A DNA stretch of 8,345 nt. It comes from WLNJ01 sp037131165 (GTDB lineage Bacteria > Actinomycetota > Thermoleophilia > Solirubrobacterales > Solirubrobacteraceae). The position numbers were made by a program, and so were the translations under genes. Shown here piece after piece: positions 1 through 4,778 of this stretch. Under the pieces are notes generated by a model that did not search any database, had not been told where the DNA came from, and saw only the letters and a program-made list of their open reading frames with translations. The first letter of the stretch is position 1. Every line of letters begins with the position of its first letter. Location: NCBI GenBank assembly GCA_037131165.1, contig JBAXRO010000076.1, positions 1-8,345 of the forward strand, in the 5' to 3' direction.

Positions 1-70
1 TCCGGCGATGATCATGCTGGCCAATCATGGCATCAGCGCAAGGCGAGAGGCGAGCCTGCCCGGTGAGCGA

Positions 71-85
71 CCTCCGTTTGGGAGG
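71..85 (-). terminator. Possible hairpin downstream of vapC
   Basis: A 5-bp inverted repeat (CCTCC / GGAGG) with a 5-nt loop lies 12 nt beyond the vapC stop codon on the minus strand. It could help end the vapBC transcript, but there is no following U-tract and a short GC stem is not rare at this base composition. I see no supportable gene or other signal in bases 1-97; the open frames there are short and have no recognisable protein features. Confidence 0.25.
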
Positions 86-97
86 GCTGCCCGCCGA

Positions 98-529
98 TCA
101 GTCGTCGAGCGGATGGGCCCAGCGCAACCCCGGGAAGCCCGCAAAGCCACGGTCCGAACTGACCCAGGTGGCCCCCTGCTCGATCGCGATCGCCGCGAGG
201 AACGCATCGGGCACCTGATTGCCCCTGGCGCCGAGTCGCCTGCACAGAGCGGCGAATATTTCCCAGTGGCGCTCACCGGGGGCGACTGGCACGGTGGCGG
301 GGGAAGCTCGCAGCAGGTCCAGGAACTCGAGCGCCAGCTCGATCGGAGTCGGCTCCTTGAAGACCCGCGGGTGAGTGACGACGCGCAGGAACCCGCTCGC
401 GACAACAGGAGCGAGGCCTAGCGGCTCCGCTCCGCCGCGCGCGGCATCGAGCCAAGCTAGGTGGTCGGCGTGGTTCGGCGCTTCAGCGCGGTGAGCGTAG
501 ACGAGTACGTTGACGTCAACGCAGCGCAT
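98..529 (-). CDS. vapC: VapC-family PIN-domain ribonuclease toxin
   Basis: This 143-residue protein is a full-length PIN domain, the toxin half of a type II toxin-antitoxin module. VapC toxins are Mg2+-dependent endoribonucleases that cut tRNA or rRNA and stop translation until bound by VapB. Visible hallmarks are the N-terminal VDVNVLVYA strand with Asp5, then ARGNQVPDAFLAA with Asp108, and a C-terminal SSDRGFAGFPGLRW motif with Asp126. This pattern matches the mycobacterial-type subfamily. The second-helix acidic residue of many PIN domains is not obvious: the region reads VVASGFLRVV at about 42-51. The ATG start lies inside the 3' end of vapB with a 14-bp overlap, typical of translational coupling, so toxin synthesis should depend on antitoxin translation. 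Family assignment is firm; the RNA target cannot be read from the sequence. Confidence 0.92.
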   Translation of the reverse strand: MRCVDVNVLVYAHRAEAPNHADHLAWLDAARGGAEPLGLAPVVASGFLRVVTHPRVFKEPTPIELALEFLDLLRASPATVPVAPGERHWEIFAALCRRLGARGNQVPDAFLAAIAIEQGATWVSSDRGFAGFPGLRWAHPLDD

Positions 530-773
530 CCGCGCCGCCTCCGGCGTCCATCAGGTCCCGCAGTGCCCCGCCGTCCGAGAGGTCCACCCCAGGGAGCACG
601 CCACTTCCGCCGAAGACCGGCAGGGGCGCAGTCGCGGCGGCGGCCTGCGGCTTGGGACGAAGGGCCTCGCGCACCGCGTCCTCGATCACCTCGCTGACCG
701 TCTGGGAGGACTCCGCCGCGCGCGCCTTCGCCGCCCGATAGAGCTGCTCTGAAATGTTGATCGTCGTGCGCAC
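516..773 (-). CDS. vapB: VapB-family ribbon-helix-helix antitoxin
   Basis: This 85-residue protein begins MRTTINISEQLYRAAKARA, a ribbon-helix-helix DNA-binding domain over about residues 1-40. A low-complexity Ala/Pro linker follows, then a C-terminal tail containing LPGVDLSDGGALRDLMDAG at about 59-77, the kind of segment that wraps the VapC toxin in this family. Its role is to neutralise VapC and, with it, repress the operon. The start is GTG: the nearby upstream ATG is out of frame, and a TAAGAT -10-like box lies exactly 6 nt upstream, so the mRNA is probably leaderless and no Shine-Dalgarno is expected. It overlaps vapC by 14 bp in the usual antitoxin-first order. Confidence 0.9.
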   Translation of the reverse strand: MRTTINISEQLYRAAKARAAESSQTVSEVIEDAVREALRPKPQAAAATAPLPVFGGSGVLPGVDLSDGGALRDLMDAGGGADALR

Positions 774-779
774 AGGAAC

Positions 780-805
780 ATCTTAACATCACAATGTGAT
801 GTCAA
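780..805 (-). promoter_or_regulatory. vapBC promoter with embedded palindromic operator
   Basis: Reading the minus strand, a perfect TTGACA (805-800) is followed after 14 nt by TAAGAT (785-780), then 6 nt to the vapB GTG. The 14-nt spacing is short for a standard promoter, so the true -35 contact may lie slightly upstream in the TTTTGA stretch. A perfect inverted repeat, ACATCACA-A-TGTGATGT at 786-802, fills the spacer and half of the -35. Ribbon-helix-helix antitoxins bind such short palindromes, so VapB or VapBC bound here would block RNA polymerase. The palindrome is directly visible; its role as operator is inferred from position and family. Confidence 0.65.
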
Positions 806-897
806 AACTTCAATTGACACACGAATCATCACAAGAGGGCTGCGCAATCGACCGGCACTGCCGCCGCCCAGGAGCCCGCGGACTCGAGCACTACAAG

Positions 898-991
898 CGG
901 AGGGGGAGGGATTCGAACGGGCCGCGCCGCAGGAGTGGCCACCACCTCAACGGCGAGGGTTCGAATCCTCGAGCGGTCTGGGCCCAACCAG
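898..991. repeat. 94-bp tandem unit 1 with tRNA-Ser tail
   Basis: This is the leftmost of two head-to-tail 94-bp units downstream (minus-strand sense) of tRNA-Ser. Its first 21 bases, 898-918, are identical to the last 21 bases of the tRNA-Ser gene at 1086-1106: discriminator base, acceptor 3' strand, and T-arm 3' half with part of the loop. A second T-arm-like segment in the opposite orientation lies at 954-971. It differs from unit 2 at 12 of 94 positions by my hand alignment, with no gaps. I see no protein-coding evidence; open frames here are tRNA-like sequence read as protein. Confidence 0.8.
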
Positions 992-1085
992 CGGAGGGGG
1001 AGGGATTCGAACAGGCCGCGCCGCAGGCGTGGCCAGAACCTCAATGGCGAGGGTTCGAATCCTCGCACGGTCGGAGTCCTGCCAG
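992..1085. repeat. 94-bp tandem unit 2 with tRNA-Ser tail
   Basis: This second unit abuts unit 1 on its left and the 3' end of the tRNA-Ser gene on its right. Bases 992-1012 again copy the tRNA-Ser 3' end exactly, so the 21-nt tail occurs three times at a strict 94-bp period (898, 992, 1086). The best-conserved parts between the units are the tail, the GC-rich block just after it, and the inner T-arm-like block (1046-1065). The last 20 bases are the most diverged. Together with the vapB upstream region, the two units fill the gene-free stretch 774-1085. Confidence 0.8.
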
Positions 1086-1174
1086 CGGAGGGGGAGGGAT
1101 TCGAACCCTCGGTAGAGCACAAGCCCCACAACGGTTTTCGAGACCGCCCCGTTCAACCACTCCGGCACCCCTCC
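1086..1174 (-). tRNA. tRNA-Ser (anticodon CGA)
   Basis: An 89-nt class II tRNA folds on the minus strand. Acceptor GGAGGGG (from 1174) pairs with CCCCTCC (1093-1087). The anticodon stem GCGGT/ACCGT encloses the loop CTCGAAA with anticodon CGA (complement of 1138-1140), which reads UCG codons. A long variable arm of about 7 pairs including G-U pairs marks it as serine. The T-arm is GAGGG-TTCGAAT-CCCTC and the discriminator is G. CCA is not encoded; CTGG follows. It lies 73 nt downstream of the tadA stop on the same strand and could share its transcript. Confidence 0.95.
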
Positions 1175-1230
1175 GAGTTCCTGCTCGCGCAGACTCAAGC
1201 AGGGTACCGATGTACGGCGGGCAAGCGCGC

Positions 1231-1255
1231 GACCTGAGCGCCTGTGCTCAGCGTC
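1231..1255 (-). terminator. Stem-loop spanning the tadA stop
   Basis: CTGAGC and GCTCAG pair around a 6-nt loop, extended by GAC/GTC across a one-base bulge, giving about 9 bp. The structure straddles the tadA stop codon, just before the tRNA-Ser. There is no U-tract, so it may be a weak terminator, an RNA-processing site separating tadA mRNA from the tRNA precursor, or chance. Confidence 0.3.
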
Positions 1256-1691
1256 GCGCTGCGAAGAACTCGCGCAGCTGCGCAGCCGCCGCGTCGGCGA
1301 GAAGGCCGGAGTCGACCTGTGGGCGGTGGTTGAGTCGGTGTTCGCCGGTCACGTCGAGCACCGAGCCGCACGCCCCCGCCTTGGGGTCGGTGGTTGCGTA
1401 GACGACCCTCGGGACCCGTGCCAGCACTATCGCCCCCGCGCACATCGCGCAAGGCTCTAGCGTCACGTAGAGGACGGTTCCCTCCAGCCTCCAGCCGCCG
1501 ATCCGTTCGGACGCCTCGCGCAGCGCGATGATCTCCGCGTGCGCAGTCGGATCCCCCTTCAGTTCGCGTTCGTTGCGCCCAACTCCGATCACTTCGCCCT
1601 CATGGGCGACGATCGCCCCGACGGGCACGTCGTCGTGCCCCGCCGCCCTGTCGGCTTCGCGCAGCGCCAACCTCATGAAGTGCTCATCCAT
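1248..1691 (-). CDS. tadA: tRNA-specific adenosine deaminase TadA
   Basis: TadA converts wobble adenosine 34 of tRNA-Arg(ACG) to inosine. The 147-residue form starting MDEHFMRLALREA has the cytidine/adenosine deaminase fold: DVPVGAIV near residue 21, the zinc and proton-shuttle motif HAE at 51-53 (His51, Glu53), and PCAMC at 80-84 (Cys81 and Cys84 as the remaining zinc ligands). The ATG at 1691 is preferred because the protein then begins where the family normally begins. The frame can be extended to a TTG at 1760, adding 23 residues that do not look like TadA, but neither start has a clear Shine-Dalgarno. It is divergent from the protease gene, with a shared upstream region of about 50 bp, and is followed by tRNA-Ser on the same strand. 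Confidence 0.93.
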   Translation of the reverse strand: MDEHFMRLALREADRAAGHDDVPVGAIVAHEGEVIGVGRNERELKGDPTAHAEIIALREASERIGGWRLEGTVLYVTLEPCAMCAGAIVLARVPRVVYATTDPKAGACGSVLDVTGEHRLNHRPQVDSGLLADAAAAQLREFFAARR

Positions 1692-1741
1692 CGGAAAGAA
1701 CGGGTTCACAGTCGAGCAAGTGTCGCCGAAGTCGGCCGTGA

Positions 1742-3229
1742 ATGCGCAACTCTCGCGCAATAGTGATGTCTAAGCGAATGCGCGTGATCTCCAAGCGACA
1801 TCCCCACCCCTCATGCAGGCTCGTCGGCGTGTCGCTCGTCGCTGCCGTGGCAGCCTGCTTGGCGGCCGGCCCGCCACCGGCGTCCGCTGCCCCGTGGGCG
1901 GTGCCGGGCGAGGTCGTCGTCGGCTACGAGCCTGGCACTTCGGCGGCAGCCCAGGACGGGATCGCAGCGAACGTCGGGGCGACGCCCGGTGAGCAGGTCT
2001 CCCCTTCTTCGCAGGTCGTCCACGTCCAGCCGGGCGAATCGGTCACCGATGCGATCGCCCGTCTGAAGCGCACCGACGGTGTCGCCTTCGCGGTCCGCAA
2101 CCGCATCGCCCGCGCAGCGGCCGAGGACAGCTGGGTTCCCAACGACATCGGCCGGCCCGGGCGGCCGCCCGGCGGTTGGCTCACGAGCCAATGGAACTTC
2201 GGCACTCTCACCGGCGTCGGGGCCATCCCTGCGTGGAACAACCTCAGGCGTGCCGGCTACCCGGGTGGTCGCGGGGTCAAGATCGCCGTGATCGACTCGG
2301 GTGTCGCCTACCGCGACTGGGGGCGCTACAAGCGCTCCCCTGACTTCGCGGGGACCCGGTTCTCGGACGCGTGCGACTTCCTCGCCCGCAACGCGCCCAA
2401 GTCCTGCGTGCCGGGGCAGAAGCGCTACCGGCCGGCTGGCCCTCCGGTCGATCGCTTCGGCCACGGAACTCACGTAGCGGGGACGATCGCCGAGTCGACC
2501 AACAACCGCGCGTACATGACTGGCCTCGCCTGGGGAGCGACGATCATGCCCCTGCGAGTGCTCGACTCGCAGGGCAACGGGGAGTCCGCCGACATTGCCC
2601 AGGCGATCCGTTGGGCGACCGATCACGGGGCGAAGATCGCGAACCTCAGCATCGAGTTCGATCCGGAGACGACGGAGAAGGACATCCCGGAGATCATCAG
2701 AGCCGTCAACTACGCAACGTCGAAGGGGACACTGGTCGTGGCTGCAGCCGGCAACGACTCCCGCAGTACCGTTGCTTACCCCGCACGAACCGCCAACGCA
2801 ATGGCTGTGGGCGCGACCACCGAGCACGGCTGCCTGGCCGACTACTCGAACTACGGGACGGGCCTTGACATCGTCGCTCCCGGCGGCGGCCTGGACCGCC
2901 GAATCACGACCGACCCGAACTGCCAGATCAATTCGACCGGCAATCGCGACATCGTCCAACTCGGCCTTCGCAGGGGGAGGAACGGCTCGGCAGTGATTCC
3001 CTACCAGTTCTCGATCGAGGCCGAGGACGGAACTTCGATGGCCACTCCCCACGTGTCCGCAGCGGCCGCCCTCGTCGTTGCGAGCCGGCGCCTGGGCCGT
3101 TTCCCCAAGCCGTCGCTCCTCAAGCGGCACCTGATGAACACCGCGGACCCGACTTCACTGCCCACGTATTACGGCGCTGGCCTGTTGGACGCCGGCCGTG
3201 CCACAGCGCCGCCCGCACCGCCCAACTGA
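1742..3229 (+). CDS. Secreted subtilisin-like serine protease (S8 family)
   Basis: This 495-residue precursor has a basic N-terminus, a hydrophobic stretch (about 28-43) and an ASA-A cleavage-like site near 49, so it is probably exported by Sec. Residues of about 55-125 look like a fervidolysin/I9-type inhibitory prodomain (PGEVVVGYEPGT onwards). The catalytic domain follows with Asp185 (IAVIDSGV), His241 (GHGTHVAGT), oxyanion Asn338 (AAAGND) and Ser432 (GTSMATPHV): the triad is complete and it should be active. Cysteines at 211/222 and 364/394 could form disulfides. There is no C-terminal anchor or repeat domain, so it is likely released. ATG starts at 1742, 1766 and 1778 are all in frame and none has a clear Shine-Dalgarno; the longest is given, and 1778 would give a more usual signal-peptide length. 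The stop lies 3 bp from the convergent usp gene. Confidence 0.93.
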   Translation: MRNSRAIVMSKRMRVISKRHPHPSCRLVGVSLVAAVAACLAAGPPPASAAPWAVPGEVVVGYEPGTSAAAQDGIAANVGATPGEQVSPSSQVVHVQPGESVTDAIARLKRTDGVAFAVRNRIARAAAEDSWVPNDIGRPGRPPGGWLTSQWNFGTLTGVGAIPAWNNLRRAGYPGGRGVKIAVIDSGVAYRDWGRYKRSPDFAGTRFSDACDFLARNAPKSCVPGQKRYRPAGPPVDRFGHGTHVAGTIAESTNNRAYMTGLAWGATIMPLRVLDSQGNGESADIAQAIRWATDHGAKIANLSIEFDPETTEKDIPEIIRAVNYATSKGTLVVAAAGNDSRSTVAYPARTANAMAVGATTEHGCLADYSNYGTGLDIVAPGGGLDRRITTDPNCQINSTGNRDIVQLGLRRGRNGSAVIPYQFSIEAEDGTSMATPHVSAAAALVVASRRLGRFPKPSLLKRHLMNTADPTSLPTYYGAGLLDAGRATAPPAPPN

Positions 3230-3232
3230 CGC

Positions 3233-3673
3233 TCAGGTGGTCCGGATGATCAGGACCGCGCAGGGAGCGTGGTGGCTGATCTTGTTCGGGACCGACACGA
3301 GAAGGAAGCGCCGAGCTCCCGTCATTCCCTTGTTGCCGACGATGATCAGGTCGGCCCCGACCTCCTCGGCGACATCGATGATCGCGTCGGCCGGATCGCC
3401 CTGACGGGCGTGGAGCTTGACGTCGACCCCGGCGCCGACCATCGCTTCGGCGTTGCCGAGGGTGTGGTCCACATCCTCACGCGGGTTGACGGTCCATTCG
3501 ACGTCCTTGGGTACGTCAACGGCCTCTTCGCGCAGGCGCGATGGGGCGACTGGTTCGTAGGCGGAGACGATCTCAAGAGTCGCGGAGACGGCTCGCGCCA
3601 GTTCAGCGGCCTTGCGGACTGCCTCATCGGCTGTCTCGGAGCCGTCGGTGCCGACGACGATCTTCTGGAACAT
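3233..3673 (-). CDS. Universal stress protein (UspA family)
   Basis: This 146-residue single-domain Usp protein is cytoplasmic and probably acts as a small stress-response or signalling protein. It starts MFQKIVVGTDGSETAD with the conserved Asp10 of the nucleotide site and ends with the VGNKGMTGARRFLL loop and SHHAPCAVLIIR strand. In ATP-binding Usp proteins the loop reads G-x2-G-x9-G-(S/T). Here Gly113 and Gly116 are present but the third glycine is Val126 (LLVSVPNK), so ATP binding may be altered. A strong Shine-Dalgarno (AAGGAGG, complement of 3679-3685) lies 5 nt before the ATG. It is the last gene of a minus-strand block after the DsbA-like and small membrane genes, and could also have its own promoter. 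Confidence 0.93.
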   Translation of the reverse strand: MFQKIVVGTDGSETADEAVRKAAELARAVSATLEIVSAYEPVAPSRLREEAVDVPKDVEWTVNPREDVDHTLGNAEAMVGAGVDVKLHARQGDPADAIIDVAEEVGADLIIVGNKGMTGARRFLLVSVPNKISHHAPCAVLIIRTT

Positions 3674-3738
3674 CCGCGCCTCCTTGGTGCGAGCGGGTTA
3701 CGGAATTGAAGATAGCCGGTGGCCGAGCGGCCGAGTGA

Positions 3739-3831
3739 TCAGGCGAGCTTGATGATCGCGATCACTGCCCCGGCGATGATGAACGCGAAGGTGACCACCT
3801 GCAGCCAGAACCACATCGGCGACATCTTCAC
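3739..3831 (-). CDS. Small single-pass membrane protein (28-30 aa)
   Basis: A very short frame encodes V/MKMSPMWFWLQVVTF, then a hydrophobic run rich in Ile, Ala and Val, ending in IKLA. Nearly the whole protein is one transmembrane helix with a single lysine near the C-terminus. A strong Shine-Dalgarno (GAGGAGGTGA, complement of 3840-3849) ends 8 nt before a GTG at 3831 and 14 nt before an ATG at 3825. GTG gives 30 residues and better spacing; ATG gives 28. The gene lies between the DsbA-like gene (stop 45 nt upstream) and usp (start 65 nt downstream), all on the minus strand. I do not recognise the family. By analogy it could be a small subunit or regulator of a membrane complex, but no partner transporter is present here. 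A weak GGCC-GAGC-GGCC stem (3721-3732) follows its stop. Confidence 0.65.
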   Translation of the reverse strand: MKMSPMWFWLQVVTFAFIIAGAVIAIIKLA

Positions 3832-3850
3832 TTCTCAGCTCACCTCCTCA

Positions 3851-3876
3851 GCCGTCCCACTCGAGTGGGCCCCGGC
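3851..3876 (-). terminator. Intercistronic palindromic hairpin after the dsbA-like gene
   Basis: A perfect 14-nt palindrome, CCCACTCGAGTGGG at 3856-3869, is framed by GCCG/CGGC (3851-3854 and 3873-3876). The RNA can form a 5-bp inner and 4-bp outer stem with a small asymmetric interior loop. It fills the space between the dsbA-like stop (3877) and the Shine-Dalgarno of the small membrane gene. Without a U-tract it may be an attenuator, a 3'-end stabiliser or a processing site rather than a full terminator. Confidence 0.45.
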
Positions 3877-4692
3877 TCAGTTGCCCTTGAGGGCTTCGTC
3901 GATCTGGATGGTGAACGACTCGGGGTTGTCGTAAGCGCCCGATGCCTGGAAGGGCTTGAGCTCGCCTCCGGTCTTGCCGAGCAGGAACGACGGGGTTCCG
4001 GTGAAGCTGTTGTCGGCGAACTGCTTGGCCCAAGTGCCGAGCTGGGCGGTGACCTTCTTGCTCTCGGAATCGGCGAGTGCCTTCTTCGAGTCGATCCCGA
4101 CTGCATCGCCGAGCCAGGTGAGGTACGAGTCATTGACGTAGTCGGTCGTCTCGTCCTGCTGGTTGAAGTAGAAGAGCTGGACGAACGGCCACATCTTGTT
4201 CTGCGATGCGGCTGCCGCAGCGAAGCGGGCGGCCTGCTCGGAGTCGCCGGGGTTCTGCTGCTCACCGACGAAGTGCAGGAGCCGGATGTCGATGCGCAGC
4301 TTGCCGGTCTTGACGTACTTCTCGATGATCGTCGGCATCGATCCGACGTCGAACTGGCGACAGACGGGGCACTTGAGGTCGGCGAACTCGACGAGGGTCA
4401 AGGGAGCGGTCGGCTTGCCGGCGACGTTGCCCTGCTGCGGGACGCCCTTGAACATCTCGTTGACCTCGGCGGCGCCGTTCGGCGGCTTGCTGGTGTCGGT
4501 CGAGCCTCCGCCGCCCTGAGCGGCGACGACGCCGATCACGACTGCGACGATCACCGCACCGAGACCACCGAGGATCCACAGGCGGCGCTTGCGTTCGGCC
4601 GCGGCCTGCTCGGCTGCGCTGGCCTGCTCGCGGGCTGCGCGGGCTGCTTCGCGCTTCTCGGCTTTGGTCTGCTTCGGCTCGTTGGTCGACAT
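3877..4692 (-). CDS. Membrane-anchored DsbA-like thioredoxin-fold protein
   Basis: This 271-residue protein probably acts in thiol-disulfide exchange outside the membrane. Residues 1-37 are highly charged and Ala-rich (Lys/Arg/Glu heptads, likely a cytoplasmic coiled coil). One transmembrane helix spans about 39-59, then comes a Gly/Ser linker, and the DsbA/thioredoxin_4-type domain begins near 80. The redox motif is CPVC (Cys108, Cys111) in VEFADLKCPVC, and the cis-proline loop is GTPSF (Pro234). Both are intact. A C-terminal helix ends in DEALKGN. The ATG has no Shine-Dalgarno, but a TAGACT -10 box ends 7 nt before it, so the transcript is probably leaderless. It heads a minus-strand block with the small membrane protein and usp. 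Oxidase, reductase or isomerase activity cannot be told apart from the sequence. Confidence 0.9.
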   Translation of the reverse strand: MSTNEPKQTKAEKREAARAAREQASAAEQAAAERKRRLWILGGLGAVIVAVVIGVVAAQGGGGSTDTSKPPNGAAEVNEMFKGVPQQGNVAGKPTAPLTLVEFADLKCPVCRQFDVGSMPTIIEKYVKTGKLRIDIRLLHFVGEQQNPGDSEQAARFAAAAASQNKMWPFVQLFYFNQQDETTDYVNDSYLTWLGDAVGIDSKKALADSESKKVTAQLGTWAKQFADNSFTGTPSFLLGKTGGELKPFQASGAYDNPESFTIQIDEALKGN

Positions 4693-4699
4693 GCGCGTG

Positions 4700-4705
4700 A
4701 GTCTA
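4700..4705 (-). promoter_or_regulatory. -10 box of the dsbA-like gene (leaderless)
   Basis: TAGACT on the minus strand is followed by 7 nt and the ATG, placing the expected transcription start at or next to the start codon. The -35 is weak: a TTGTAC lies 15 nt upstream. It shares an 86-bp divergent intergenic region with the GT-C-like gene. Confidence 0.5.
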
Positions 4706-4766
4706 CGACACGGCTCCTCAGTACAACCTAAAGGGCGACTGATGCTTCTGCCGGGGGGTGCCCGCG

Positions 4767-4772
4767 TAGAGT
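4767..4772 (+). promoter_or_regulatory. -10 box of the GT-C-like gene (leaderless)
   Basis: TAGAGT is followed by 6 nt and the GTG start at 4779, the TANNNT-N6-start layout of leaderless actinobacterial transcripts. No convincing -35 hexamer or Shine-Dalgarno is present, which agrees with this reading. Confidence 0.5.
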
Positions 4773-4778
4773 CCCGGC

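Noticed and set aside
8..421. Plus-strand frame opposite vapC
   Set aside because: It has no domain or ribosome-binding site and lies antisense to a clear PIN-domain gene.
846..897. Possible third, decayed 94-bp unit left of unit 1
   Set aside because: A short GC-rich match (CAGGAG) and CTCGAGC occur, but they are out of register with the 94-bp period and too short to separate from base composition.
919..991. Additional plus-strand tRNA inside a repeat unit
   Set aside because: A T-arm-like GGTTCGAATCC is present and the unit ends in ACCA, but the T-arm is not followed directly by an acceptor strand and no anticodon arm or D-arm can be placed.
898..1106. CRISPR array
   Set aside because: Only three 21-nt copies are present, the spacers of 73 bp are themselves repeats, and there are no cas genes. 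The repeat is the end of a tRNA gene.
796..1401. Open frames through the repeat and tRNA-Ser region on both strands
   Set aside because: Phrases such as GFEPSPLR and GGGIRTLG are tRNA sequence read as protein, a known source of false gene calls.
1811..3130. 439-codon open frame antisense to the protease gene
   Set aside because: It has Arg/Asp/Val-rich low-complexity composition with no domain, and lies opposite a protease with an intact catalytic triad. Long antisense frames are common in high-GC coding DNA.
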